Below are positions 54,095-63,443 of a stretch of DNA of 64,000 bases, piece by piece; the stretch's first letter is position 1, and each line of letters starts with the position of its first letter. This DNA is from Sphingomonadales bacterium UBA656. GTDB taxonomy: Bacteria; Pseudomonadota; Alphaproteobacteria; Sphingomonadales; Sphingomonadaceae. Made by a program: the position numbers and the translations under genes. The stretch lies in contig DBOC01000008.1 in NCBI GenBank assembly GCA_002299895.1, forward strand, positions 1-64,000, given 5' to 3'. Below the pieces are notes generated by a model that saw only the letters and a program-made list of their open reading frames with translations, was not told the origin of the DNA and did no database searches.

Positions 54095-54661
54095 TCATTT
54101 GCGTAATGGGCGCGACTTCGACCGACGACGCCATTTGGCACTGACCCGCCACCGCCAGAACCACGCGGCGACAAAATATCCGATAACCGCAGCACCGATG
54201 GAAATAATGGCGAGTCCAGCTATCCCCTGAACCAGTGCAAGAGGTGCTTCGTTCCAAACATAGTCGCCCCAGGCAGATAAGGGCGCTGCTGTTTCAATAA
54301 GTTCATAAAAGCGGCCATAACCATTGTTTAAACGCAAAACGGATTCACCGACATAGATGGAGCCGAATAAGATAAACGGAGTAGTCGCTGGCATGCTGAG
54401 AAATGTCATCGCCGCGCCTATGGGAATATTAGCGCGAAACGGCAGCGCCAATAAGGCTACACCAGCAATTTGGACACCTGGTATCAAAAGGAAAATACCG
54501 ACCAGCAAGCCCAGCGCAACGCCGCGCGGTACCGAACGGCGGGTGAACCGCCACAGCGCCGGATGGAAAACGCGTTGCGCAAAAGGGCGCAGAAAGCGGC
54601 TACGTTCAAAGCTATCGCGCGTTGGCGCTTGCTTGTTAAACCAGGCGTTAAATTTGCTCAT
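54095..54661 (-). CDS. DUF2062 membrane protein
   Basis: Conserved inner-membrane protein of unknown function, 188 residues. Three or four membrane segments (GVALGLLVGIFLLIPGVQIA, GAAMTFLSMPATTPFILFG, GIAGLAIISIGAAVIGYFVA) and the family motifs SVPRGVALGL and SMPATTPFI identify DUF2062. A strongly basic C-terminus (RRRSKSRPLRK) should be cytoplasmic. The start overlaps the smpB stop as ATGA, giving a dapA-smpB-DUF2062 unit common in alphaproteobacteria. Confidence 0.88.
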   Translation of the reverse strand: MSKFNAWFNKQAPTRDSFERSRFLRPFAQRVFHPALWRFTRRSVPRGVALGLLVGIFLLIPGVQIAGVALLALPFRANIPIGAAMTFLSMPATTPFILFGSIYVGESVLRLNNGYGRFYELIETAAPLSAWGDYVWNEAPLALVQGIAGLAIISIGAAVIGYFVAAWFWRWRVSAKWRRRSKSRPLRK

Positions 54662-55140
54662 CCGCGATCCCGCATGATACGTCCTTGTTCCCGCTTCCAG
54701 TCGCGCTCTTTTTCCGTCGCACGTTTATCTGGGGCTTTTTTACCCTTTGCTAGCGCCAGCTCCACTTTCGCTCTACCCCTGCCGTTGAAGTAAATCGAGA
54801 GCGGAACAAGCGTCATACCCTGCCGCATTACCGCTCCATGTAGTTTGTTTATTTCGCGTTCGTTGAGGAGCAATTTGCGCGGACGCTTTGGCTCATGATT
54901 GAAGCGGTTGCCATGGCTGAATTCAGGAATATTGGCGTTTATCAGCCAAATTTGATCATTGCGAACCTCGGCATAGCTTTCGGCAATTGAGCCTTCGCCA
55001 AAACGTAAGGATTTCACTTCGGTGCCTGTCAGAACGATGCCAGCTTCATATTTGTCATCAATATGAAAGTCATAGCGCGCCCGCCGGTTTTCAGCGACCG
55101 TTTTAACTTTATTAAATGCTTCCGGCTTTGGACGAGTCAT
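54658..55140 (-). CDS. smpB: SsrA-binding protein SmpB
   Basis: Partner of tmRNA in trans-translation of stalled ribosomes. The 160-residue protein has the core motifs ENRRARYDFHI, EAGIVLTGTEVKSLR and SYAEVRN, PKRPRKLLL, and a basic C-terminal tail (KREQGRIMRDRG) that enters the mRNA channel. ATG 55140 overlaps the dapA stop (TAATG). The ssrA gene is not in the window; tagged products would go to ClpXP encoded at 7.9-9.9 kb. Confidence 0.96.
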   Translation of the reverse strand: MTRPKPEAFNKVKTVAENRRARYDFHIDDKYEAGIVLTGTEVKSLRFGEGSIAESYAEVRNDQIWLINANIPEFSHGNRFNHEPKRPRKLLLNEREINKLHGAVMRQGMTLVPLSIYFNGRGRAKVELALAKGKKAPDKRATEKERDWKREQGRIMRDRG

Positions 55141-56015
55141 TAAATGAGGCCTGCATTCTCCAAAGCAGCATCCACCTGACGACAACTCGCCTCACTCGGC
55201 GATGTCATGGGTAAACGCAATTCCGTGGGGAAGCCTTTGATGACACGAGACAAAGCATATTTGATTGGACCGGGCGACGCATCGGAAAACAAGGCCAAAT
55301 GGAGGGGGTAAAGCTTGTCATTCAGCTCACGTGCCAAATCGTAATCACCTGACGCACACGCCGCCTGAAACTCTGCGCATAACTTCGGCGCGACATTCGC
55401 CGTCACCGAAATACAGCCTTTTCCGCCAGCCGCGTTGAACGCAAGCGACTGTTCATCTACCCCGGACAGTAGACAGAAGTCCGGCCCACAAGCCAAACGA
55501 TGGTCGGTAACGCGCGGCATGTCACCGCTGGCGTCCTTGATGCCAATTACGGTCGGAAGCTTTGCCAGACGAGCGACGGTTTCCGGCTTAATATCAGTCA
55601 CCGTGCGCGCCGGCACATTGTACAGCAATATCGGCAAATCGTTCTTTTTCGTCATATGTTCGAAATGCGCGTAAATGCCCTCTTGATTTGGCCGGTTGTA
55701 ATAAGGCGCAACGACAAGCCCAGCGGCAGCTCCACTTTTCTTGGAAAAGTTGAGGTGCAGGATAGCGTTGTTGGTGTCGTTTGAACCGCATCCCGCAATG
55801 ACAGGCACGCGCCCCGCAGCTTGTTCGATGCATACCTCAATGACCCGATGATGCTCCGCATTAGACAGCGTCGACGCCTCACCTGTGGTTCCAGCTGGTA
55901 CAAGCGCGTTCGAACCTTGCTCGATTTGCCAATCGATCAACGCACGAAAATGCTTTTCGCTAAACGCTCCGTCGCAAAAAGGAGTCACTAGAGCCGGTAT
56001 TGATCCGGAAAACAT
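55140..56015 (-). CDS. dapA: 4-hydroxy-tetrahydrodipicolinate synthase
   Basis: Condenses pyruvate with aspartate semialdehyde, first step of lysine and meso-diaminopimelate synthesis. The 291-residue TIM barrel has GTTGEASTLSNAEH, the catalytic Tyr in LYNVPARTVTD, the Schiff-base Lys in VIGIKDASGD and SGVDEQSL. First gene of the dapA-smpB-DUF2062 unit; divergent from slt. Confidence 0.95.
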   Translation of the reverse strand: MFSGSIPALVTPFCDGAFSEKHFRALIDWQIEQGSNALVPAGTTGEASTLSNAEHHRVIEVCIEQAAGRVPVIAGCGSNDTNNAILHLNFSKKSGAAAGLVVAPYYNRPNQEGIYAHFEHMTKKNDLPILLYNVPARTVTDIKPETVARLAKLPTVIGIKDASGDMPRVTDHRLACGPDFCLLSGVDEQSLAFNAAGGKGCISVTANVAPKLCAEFQAACASGDYDLARELNDKLYPLHLALFSDASPGPIKYALSRVIKGFPTELRLPMTSPSEASCRQVDAALENAGLI

Positions 56016-56102
56016 ATTATATGACTTTCATTCTGATTCAAATTGGACGCAAAGGCTAACATAGTCGCTTGTTCAGCGATTGATAAGGTTGGGGTCCATA
56101 AT

Positions 56103-58124
56103 ATGTCCAGCATGGTAAAGCATCTCATTTCGGCATCGGTAATCATTATTCCCTTAACCGTGTCTGCATCGGCACAGCAATCTGACGGGATTATATGGCA
56201 AAGCGGTACCGGGCAAATGCCTGCACCATCCGAACAACCACTTTCACCTCCCGTCATTTACGACCCAAGTGAGGGCAAAATCCCTGCCGCGCTGCAGCGT
56301 TGGAAAATGTTAAGCGCCCCGGGCAACTATAGCTTTAACGATTATGCCTCCTTTTTGATGCTTTACCCCGATTGGCCAAATGCCGATGACATGCGCAAAA
56401 AGGCGGAGCAGACCATAAATCCATTGTCTTATTCTCCGAACCAAGTGGTGGCTTATTTTGACCGTTTGCCGCCAGTTACCAATGAAGGCCGCGCAAAATT
56501 TGCATTGGCGCTGGATAGCATTAACGACAAGGCACGCGCTGCGGCACAGGCGCGCGAGGCATGGCGCGGTGGCGCCTTGAGCGATGCAGATGAAGCAAGG
56601 GTTTTCCGCATTGCGCGTGGGACGCTGACATCCGCCGACCATGATGCACGGGTCGATCGGCTGCTGTGGTCAGGATCGACGCGCGGCGCCGAACGGTGGA
56701 TCGCGTTTACTTCGTCGCAGCGTCGACCAGCCTTTGTAGCGGCGCTTGCAATGCGGATGAAGGCGCCCGATGCCGATTTGAAGATGCAAGAGGCAGGCGC
56801 TTTAGCGAATAGCGAAGCCAGTCTTCTGGCGGCACAGGCTGACGCGATGCGTGCGGCTGGGAACGCCCTAGCTGTGCGCCAATTGCTTGCAAACAGAGGG
56901 AATTTGGTGGCACCCGCTCCTGTTCTTAAGGATTGGTACCAATTGCTGCTCATGCATGCACGCGCCGCCGAAAATGATGGCCAATATGACGTCGCATATC
57001 GCATCGCGTCGCGTGTCGACGACGCCGTTCCCTCTGGCATTGATATGGCTGACCAAGATCTCGCGGTGCGTGATCGATATACCAGCCTCACTTGGTTGGC
57101 TGGAACATTGGCTATGGACCGCTTGGGCCGCCCTCGTGACGCGGTAAGCATGTTTGAACGCTATGCTAAAGCTGCAAAAACAGCGCAAACTCGGTCGAAG
57201 GGATTTTATTGGGCTGGCAAGGCAGCCGCGAAGGCCGGAGATTCGTTGACTGCCACACGCTTTCATGAACAAGCAGCAGCATATTTCGAGAGTTTTTTTG
57301 GCCAATTGGCCTTAGAGCAATTGCGCCGCCCCTTACCGCAAGTACCGCGCGTCGCCGCTACTTTACCTGTGCTTAAGGACGGAAATATTCCCCCGGTACA
57401 TTTGGCGGCTGCACTGGCCGCCAAATATGGCAGCTGGCGTGACCAAAGCAACTTTTTCAGGGCGATTGCCCGTCATGCCGATGACCGTGACGAATATACA
57501 GCTGCGATTGGCCTCTCTCAAAAGCTTGGCCGCCCAGATCTTGCGGTAATGGCAGGTCGCGCCGCGCGCACCGATGGCATACCCGATTTGCTGGGTAACA
57601 GTTACCCTACCGTCAATGTTCCTGAGGCGCATAGTCAGACTTGGACGCTCGCCCATGCAATCATGCGTCAGGAAAGCCAGTTTGACCGCGCTGCCGTCAG
57701 TCATGCCGGGGCCCGCGGCCTAATGCAGCTAATGCCAGGAACCGCGCGAGAGACATCGGGCAAAATCTCATTGGCCTATCGCCCTGATGCGCTGACTGTG
57801 GATACCGATTATAACATCGCCTTAGGTGCCACCTATATTGAGCGCATGCTCAATTATTATAACGGCAGCTATCCGTTGGCGATTGCTGCATATAATGGCG
57901 GCCCGGGTAATGTGAACAAATGGCTCAGGGCGTATGGCGACCCACGCACAGGCAGCATTGATATGATGGAATGGATCGAGAAAATCCCGCTCAGCGAAAC
58001 CCGCGATTATGTTTATCGCGTTTTGGAAAATGCGGTGATGTATGATCATCTCCATCCCGAAAAGGCACGGATACGGTCATCTACGCCACTGAGCGCTTAT
58101 TTGGGCAAATCAACGCCGGGCTAA
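56103..58124 (+). CDS. slt: Soluble lytic murein transglycosylase
   Basis: Periplasmic enzyme that cleaves glycan strands to 1,6-anhydro-muropeptides. The 673-residue protein has a signal peptide (SASVIIIPLTVSASA), a long superhelical U-domain of alpha hairpins (about 60-500) and the SLT catalytic domain with Glu524 (MRQESQFDRAAVSHAGARG), LMQLMPGTA and AIAAYNGGPGNV. ATG 56103 gives the correct signal peptide. greB follows after 9 bp. Confidence 0.93.
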   Translation: MSSMVKHLISASVIIIPLTVSASAQQSDGIIWQSGTGQMPAPSEQPLSPPVIYDPSEGKIPAALQRWKMLSAPGNYSFNDYASFLMLYPDWPNADDMRKKAEQTINPLSYSPNQVVAYFDRLPPVTNEGRAKFALALDSINDKARAAAQAREAWRGGALSDADEARVFRIARGTLTSADHDARVDRLLWSGSTRGAERWIAFTSSQRRPAFVAALAMRMKAPDADLKMQEAGALANSEASLLAAQADAMRAAGNALAVRQLLANRGNLVAPAPVLKDWYQLLLMHARAAENDGQYDVAYRIASRVDDAVPSGIDMADQDLAVRDRYTSLTWLAGTLAMDRLGRPRDAVSMFERYAKAAKTAQTRSKGFYWAGKAAAKAGDSLTATRFHEQAAAYFESFFGQLALEQLRRPLPQVPRVAATLPVLKDGNIPPVHLAAALAAKYGSWRDQSNFFRAIARHADDRDEYTAAIGLSQKLGRPDLAVMAGRAARTDGIPDLLGNSYPTVNVPEAHSQTWTLAHAIMRQESQFDRAAVSHAGARGLMQLMPGTARETSGKISLAYRPDALTVDTDYNIALGATYIERMLNYYNGSYPLAIAAYNGGPGNVNKWLRAYGDPRTGSIDMMEWIEKIPLSETRDYVYRVLENAVMYDHLHPEKARIRSSTPLSAYLGKSTPG

Positions 58125-58133
58125 GGCGGATAT

Positions 58134-58622
58134 ATGGCCGAGCGTACCAACCCAATCACCCCGGCAGGATTCGCGGCCTTACGCGAACGCTATGAACAAT
58201 TATTTGCCATAGACCGTCCAGCAGTCGTCGAAATCGTCCATTGGGCAGCAGGCAATGGCGACCGAAGCGAAAATGGCGACTATATTTATGGACGCCAGAA
58301 GCTTCGCGCGATTGACCGAGAACTAGGTCAGTTGTCAAAAAAAATGAAGGCTGCCCAAGTCTTGGACCCATCAAAGCAAGCGGACCAAAGCCGTATTTTC
58401 TTTGGCGCTTGCGTCACAATTGTGGATGTTGACGACGTAGAACGCACAATCACAATCGTCGGTGATGACGAAGCTGATGCTAGCAACGGGCGGATAGGCT
58501 GGAATGCACCGCTTTCCCGTGCTTTACGCGGCGCGCGCGTGGGGGATGTCAAAACCGTGCATTTGCCCACAGGGCCAAAGGAATGGGAAATATTAGCTAT
58601 CGGCTATCCCTTGGCGGAATAG
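58134..58622 (+). CDS. greB: Transcription elongation factor GreB
   Basis: Stimulates transcript cleavage in backtracked RNA polymerase. The 162-residue protein has the N-terminal coiled coil with the catalytic acidic tip (NGDRSENGDYIYGRQKLRAID) and a C-terminal FKBP-like domain (RIFFGACVTIVDVDD, GPKEWEILAI). The YIYG.QKLR pattern favours GreB over GreA. Cotranscribed with slt; convergent with aspS. Confidence 0.93.
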   Translation: MAERTNPITPAGFAALRERYEQLFAIDRPAVVEIVHWAAGNGDRSENGDYIYGRQKLRAIDRELGQLSKKMKAAQVLDPSKQADQSRIFFGACVTIVDVDDVERTITIVGDDEADASNGRIGWNAPLSRALRGARVGDVKTVHLPTGPKEWEILAIGYPLAE

Positions 58623-58648
58623 CCGAAAGAGCAAATCTGTCCTTGATG

Positions 58649-60433
58649 TCAGGCTTTTGGTGGCTGTTCCACGACGCGAATGTTCAATTCGCGCAATTGT
58701 TTGGCCATGGCTGGCGACGGCGCACCCATTAAAAGGTCTTCGGCCCGCTGGTTCATCGGGAATAGTGTGATTTCGCGCAGATTTTGAACGCCGCACAACA
58801 ACATGACCATCCGGTCCACCCCAGCAGCCATACCGCCATGCGGTGGCGCGCCAAATTGGAACGCGCGATACATGCCGCCAAAGCGTTCTTCAACGTCCGC
58901 CTGTGTCAGTCCAGTGATTTCGAACGCTTTGACCATCAAATCGGGATGCTGGTTCCGGATCGAGCCTGAGGCGAGCTCATAGCCGTTACAGACCATGTCA
59001 TATTGATACGCCTTGATGGTAAGTGGATCTTGCGTTTCGAGCGCCTGTAGCCCTCCCTGAGGCATTGAGAAGGGGTTGTGGGCAAAGTCGACCTTTTTGT
59101 CTTCCTCGCTCCATTCGTAGAAGGGGAAATCGATGATCCAGCAAAAACGGAACGCGTCTTTTTCAATCAGGTCAAGCTGCTCGCCCGTCCGCGTACGCGC
59201 CGCGCCAGCCAGCTTTGCCGCTTGCTCTTCCTTGCCTGCGGCAAAGAAGCAACCATCGTCTGGCCCAAGTCCAATCGCGTCGTACAGCGCGCGCATACCC
59301 TCTTCGCCATGATTTTTGGCAATTGGGCCGCCAAACTCACCGCCCTTGCGGGTGACATATCCAAGACCGGCATGACCTTCGCTGCGCGCCCATTCGTTCA
59401 TGTCATCGAAGAATTTACGGCTCTTATCGGCAGTCTTTGGCGCAGGGATTGCACGAACAACGCCGCCGCCCTCGACAATACGTTCAAATAGGCCAAAGCC
59501 TGATGTCTTGAAATATTCGGTAACGTCGTGGATGATTAACGGGTTACGCAAATCCGGTTTGTCGGTGCCGTAATCGAGGATCGCTTTTGAATGCGGTATG
59601 CGCGGGAACTGTCCTGCCGGTGTTACTTTTTTGCCATCTGCAAATGCCTCAAACACGCCCGCCATTACTGGCTCCATCGTGTCCCAGATTTCTTCCTGCG
59701 TGACAAAGCTCATTTCCAAATCAAGCTGGTAAAATTCACCCGGCAACCGGTCGGCGCGCGGGTCTTCATCGCGGAAGCAGGGCGCAATCTGGAAATAACG
59801 GTCAAAACCAGCGACCATCAACAACTGCTTATACTGCTGTGGCGCTTGCGGAAGCGCAAAGAATTTGCCGGCGTGGATGCGGCTCGGCACAAGGAAGTCT
59901 CGCGCGCCTTCTGGGCTGGATGCTGTCAGGATGGGCGTCGAATATTCGGTAAAGCCGATATCTTCCATCCGCCGGCGCGTTTCGCGAATGATCTGCGTGC
60001 GCTTCACAATATTTGCGTGCAACGTTTCGCGGCGCAAATCCAAGAAACGGTATTTTAGCCGCGTTTCTTCCGGATATTCTTGTTCACCGGCGACAGGCAA
60101 AGGTAGTTCTTCGGACTTGCTCAAAACCGTTACGCTGCGGGCAAAAACCTCAATCTGACCTGTTGGCAGGTTAGCGTTCACCGTGCTCGCGCTGCGGGCT
60201 TTCACCTCACCATCGATGGTTACAACGCTTTCAAGGCGCAAAGCCTCCAAGATCGGCAAAGCGGGACTGTCGGTATCGGCAACGATTTGCGTCATTCCAT
60301 AATGGTCGCGCAGATCGACAAACAACACGCCGCCATGGTCGCGCTTACGGTGGACCCAGCCCGACAGGCGGACGGTTTCGCCTACATGGGAATCGCGGAG
60401 TTCAGCGCATTTGTGCGTACGATAAGCGTGCAT
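58649..60433 (-). CDS. aspS: Aspartyl-tRNA synthetase, probably non-discriminating
   Basis: Class II synthetase of bacterial type, 594 residues: anticodon-binding OB domain (about 1-105), motif 2 (FRDEDPRADRLPGEFYQLD), GAD insertion (DDGCFFAAGKEEQAAKLAG) and motif 3 (GMAAGVDRMVMLL). His33 in RKRDHGG sits where E. coli has Leu30; a His here is, from memory of Pseudomonas work, a mark of AspRS that also charges tRNA-Asn. With GatCAB encoded in this window, Asp-tRNA(Asn) would then be amidated. The start is divergent from rnd. Confidence 0.95.
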   Translation of the reverse strand: MHAYRTHKCAELRDSHVGETVRLSGWVHRKRDHGGVLFVDLRDHYGMTQIVADTDSPALPILEALRLESVVTIDGEVKARSASTVNANLPTGQIEVFARSVTVLSKSEELPLPVAGEQEYPEETRLKYRFLDLRRETLHANIVKRTQIIRETRRRMEDIGFTEYSTPILTASSPEGARDFLVPSRIHAGKFFALPQAPQQYKQLLMVAGFDRYFQIAPCFRDEDPRADRLPGEFYQLDLEMSFVTQEEIWDTMEPVMAGVFEAFADGKKVTPAGQFPRIPHSKAILDYGTDKPDLRNPLIIHDVTEYFKTSGFGLFERIVEGGGVVRAIPAPKTADKSRKFFDDMNEWARSEGHAGLGYVTRKGGEFGGPIAKNHGEEGMRALYDAIGLGPDDGCFFAAGKEEQAAKLAGAARTRTGEQLDLIEKDAFRFCWIIDFPFYEWSEEDKKVDFAHNPFSMPQGGLQALETQDPLTIKAYQYDMVCNGYELASGSIRNQHPDLMVKAFEITGLTQADVEERFGGMYRAFQFGAPPHGGMAAGVDRMVMLLCGVQNLREITLFPMNQRAEDLLMGAPSPAMAKQLRELNIRVVEQPPKA

Positions 60434-60527
60434 TGGTTACTCAATTCAAAAAAGCTGTGGAAAGCGCGCCTGTCAACAGTGCAGCGGCACTTTGTCAAGT
60501 CGTGAATGGGTGCTACGGCGATCCCCA

Positions 60528-61724
60528 ATGCAGATTCATCCACTTATCACCGACAGCAAACGCCTCGCCGAATTGTGCGCACGCCTTGCACAATCGCCCT
60601 TTGTTGCGGTCGACACCGAATTTATGCGGGAAAATACTTATTATCCGGACTTATGTTTGGTGCAGCTGGCTGACGCTCATGAGGCCGCCGCAATTGACCC
60701 GAAAGCGGAGGGCCTTGACCTTACGCCCATGCTTGAGCTGCTGTGCGAAAATGAGGATGTTTTGAAGGTTTTCCACGCTGGTGGGCAAGATATCGAGATA
60801 TTCTTTAACCTGACCGGCAAAACCCCGCACCCCATGTTCGACACGCAAATCGCCGCCATGGCGCTCGGTCAGGGTGAGCAAGTGGGTTATTCCAACCTCG
60901 TCGACTTATGGATGGGTATCCAGTTGGACAAGGGCGCCCGCTTTACCGATTGGTCACGCCGTCCGCTGGATAAACGCCAAATCGATTATGCCATTGCCGA
61001 TGTGACGCATTTGTCCGTCATCTTTCCAATGATGCTTGAGAAACTTAAGGTCACGGGTCGCGGTGCGTGGTTGAATGACGAGATGGAACGCATTTCCGAC
61101 GCCGCCAATTATCGTAATGACCCCGAAAACGCATGGACGCGGATTAAAGTGCAGTCGCGCAAACCCGATGTGCTTGGCCGATTGCAAGCCATGGCTGCGT
61201 GGCGCGAGAAAGAAGCGCAGCGCAAAAATATTCCGCGCGGGCGCATCATGAAGGATGAAACGCTGGCCGATATCGCGTCGCATCCACCCAAAAGTCAGGC
61301 CGACCTGCCCAAAGTGCGTGGCCTTTCGCCCGCCTGGCGTGACAATGACATTGGCGCGCGCCTGATCGCAGTGATTGAGGCAAGCCAGCCGATGGCGCGA
61401 GACGACTTACCAGACCGCGCCCGCTCTTCACCCAGCGGTGGCAAGGATGCTGGGCTGGTTGCGGACCTGCTGAAGCTATTGCTCAAAATTCGATCACGTG
61501 AAATTAACGTGGCGCCGCGATTGATTGTGCGATCAGAAGAACTTGAGCGCGTAGCTGCTGGCGAACGCGAAGACCTTGAAGTGTTAACCGGATGGCGTTT
61601 TGACCAATTCGGACGCGATGCTCTTGACCTTGTTGAAGGACGTTTGGCCTTTGCCGTTGTCAATGGCAAGCTCAAGATGACGCTGACAAACGAAGAAGAT
61701 ATGGCGCGGGAAACCCCGGCTTAG
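60528..61724 (+). CDS. rnd: Ribonuclease D
   Basis: 3'-5' exoribonuclease that trims tRNA and other structured RNAs. The 398-residue protein has the DEDD motifs: VAVDTEFMRE (Exo I), KVFHAGGQDIEIF (Exo II) and QIDYAIADVTHL (Exo III), followed by one or two HRDC domains (RLQAMAAWREKEAQRKNIPRG). ATG 60528 (MQIHPLITDS) chosen; longer extension is not conserved. Converges with hdaA with one base between stops. Confidence 0.95.
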   Translation: MQIHPLITDSKRLAELCARLAQSPFVAVDTEFMRENTYYPDLCLVQLADAHEAAAIDPKAEGLDLTPMLELLCENEDVLKVFHAGGQDIEIFFNLTGKTPHPMFDTQIAAMALGQGEQVGYSNLVDLWMGIQLDKGARFTDWSRRPLDKRQIDYAIADVTHLSVIFPMMLEKLKVTGRGAWLNDEMERISDAANYRNDPENAWTRIKVQSRKPDVLGRLQAMAAWREKEAQRKNIPRGRIMKDETLADIASHPPKSQADLPKVRGLSPAWRDNDIGARLIAVIEASQPMARDDLPDRARSSPSGGKDAGLVADLLKLLLKIRSREINVAPRLIVRSEELERVAAGEREDLEVLTGWRFDQFGRDALDLVEGRLAFAVVNGKLKMTLTNEEDMARETPA

Positions 61725-61725
61725 A

Positions 61726-62310
61726 TCAGCCTTCGAGAACCTTTTTTACCAAATTCAAGTTCACCGGCGCATTTTCCGAGAGCGCCATGGCGTTTGCGGA
61801 TCGCGCAAATTTTTCAATGGCAACATAGCTGCGTTCGATACGTCGCTTCACATAGCTTAAAGCATCGATGCTGATCGCTGCGCCGCGGTCGGCGAGTTGT
61901 TTTTGCAGCAATTGCTCGATCATCTCGTCATCGGGCGGCGCAATGTCGAGTAACGTGGCCGCGCCTAATCGCGACCGCAAATCGGGCAGTTCGATATTCC
62001 ATTCTGCAGGCTGCCAACGCGATATCAGCAACAATGGGACGCCGCTCTCCTGTGAACGGTTCCATGCGTTGAAAAGTGTCTCGTCAGAACACGCCTCGGC
62101 TTCATCGATGACCGTACCATTCTGTCCCGAAAAATAGCGCGCCAGCAGTGATTTTCCAGAGCGCGCTGGTCCGGTGAGAATGGCGCAACGCTTCGCCCAG
62201 CCCGTCGCGCTGGACAGTCCGGCAAATGCCGCAGCGTTCGATTCCGTAATGATGAGACTGGACGACGCGCCGCTGCGCAATTCGTCCAAGGGCAAGGCAA
62301 TTTGGCGCAT
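61726..62310 (-). CDS. hdaA: HdaA, DnaA-related replication regulator
   Basis: Alphaproteobacterial Hda, which binds the DNA clamp and stimulates ATP hydrolysis by DnaA to prevent re-initiation. In 194 residues it has the clamp-binding motif QIALPL (3-8), Walker A GPARSGKS (47-54), the Walker B-like VIDEAE and sensor regions LLLISRWQP and LRSRLGAATLLDI. ATG 62310 chosen because it places the clamp motif at the N-terminus. Follows the DUF2066-like gene by 16 bp. Confidence 0.9.
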   Translation of the reverse strand: MRQIALPLDELRSGASSSLIITESNAAAFAGLSSATGWAKRCAILTGPARSGKSLLARYFSGQNGTVIDEAEACSDETLFNAWNRSQESGVPLLLISRWQPAEWNIELPDLRSRLGAATLLDIAPPDDEMIEQLLQKQLADRGAAISIDALSYVKRRIERSYVAIEKFARSANAMALSENAPVNLNLVKKVLEG

Positions 62311-62326
62311 CGACAGGCTAAATGCG

Positions 62327-63382
62327 TTACGGCCGGGGTTGCGGTGCGGAAGGGGCCTGCCCCTCTGGCACAATAGATCTGACCACGTCATCGAGCGATG
62401 GCCCTGCAGGACCTTGCAGAGGGGCACCGGTTTGATCCCCAGTAGCAGCGTCTTCGATTTCGCTCTCCAAATCCTCGCCATCGACAACTTCGGGTTCAAG
62501 GACCAGCGATGCATCTGCGCGCAGGCGCTCTGAGTTCAAGGCCGATTGGAACAATTGATCCATCCGCAAGACGGCTTGGTCCATCATCGCAGGAATGCCA
62601 GCTTCACTCGTCGTACGAAGCGTAAATGCACCCAAAAATCTGTTATCCGGACCATAACGCGCCGAAAAGCGCCCTATGACTGGACCGCCGGGCCATTGCC
62701 GTTCAATCCGCGCGATCGGAATGATAACATCCGCCGCACCGAATTGGTCAAGGATGGTGCGCCACCAAATGCGGCTACGGCGCTCCGGTTGACCTGCATT
62801 CAACAACAGCGACTCGCCGCCTGCCCCGCTGGGCCTGATATAATCGATGGTGCTGTCTGCGGTGCGAAATTTGGCCCAGCTGCGTTGCCATGATGTACGC
62901 TGTTCAAATACTGTAGGGGCGCCTGCCGAATAAGTGACGGGCAAAAGCATCAAAGGCGCCGAACGCCTTGTTACGCCGCTGACGCCCAACAACTGACCGG
63001 CGCGCGCGCGGTCAAACAGGACGCCGAGCTTTGCAACATAACGGCGGGGGCCAATTTGCTCCTGTTCCACAACAATGGCGGCAGTGATGCCGTCCAATGT
63101 CGAATCGGACAGGCTAGCCCCTGTTTCATTATGGGTTTTGCGCCACAATGCGGCCCATGCGAGGCGCTGCGCCTGCTCCCAGCCCTTTTGCCGCGCGTCA
63201 AAGGCGTTATCGCCGACCACGTTGACCGAAACGCCGGTAACTTCAAAGTCGCCAGCGCTCGCAATCGGCGCAATACCGCGCTTTGGTCCCTCAATCTGCG
63301 CCACAACGATGCCGCCGCCGACCAGCGCCAAAGGCAAGCCAATTGCGGCGATGCGTAACCAATTTTTGCGCAAATTTGTCAT
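62327..63382 (-). CDS. DUF2066-like exported protein
   Basis: Conserved protein of unknown function, 351 residues. A single N-terminal membrane segment or signal peptide (IAAIGLPLALVGGGIVVAQ) is followed by a region FEVTGVSVNVVGDNAFDARQ and KLGVLFDRARAGQLLG that resembles DUF2066, and a Pro/acidic low-complexity C-terminus (about 305-351). Databases sometimes call it heavy-metal-associated, which the sequence does not support (no CxxC). Its place between purM and hdaA is conserved in related genomes as far as I recall. ATG 63382 chosen. Confidence 0.7.
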   Translation of the reverse strand: MTNLRKNWLRIAAIGLPLALVGGGIVVAQIEGPKRGIAPIASAGDFEVTGVSVNVVGDNAFDARQKGWEQAQRLAWAALWRKTHNETGASLSDSTLDGITAAIVVEQEQIGPRRYVAKLGVLFDRARAGQLLGVSGVTRRSAPLMLLPVTYSAGAPTVFEQRTSWQRSWAKFRTADSTIDYIRPSGAGGESLLLNAGQPERRSRIWWRTILDQFGAADVIIPIARIERQWPGGPVIGRFSARYGPDNRFLGAFTLRTTSEAGIPAMMDQAVLRMDQLFQSALNSERLRADASLVLEPEVVDGEDLESEIEDAATGDQTGAPLQGPAGPSLDDVVRSIVPEGQAPSAPQPRP

Positions 63383-63443
63383 CTCGGCACCTTTAGGCGA
63401 CATAGACGTGGAATTCCAAGCTTGTTCTCGCTAACGGCGACAA

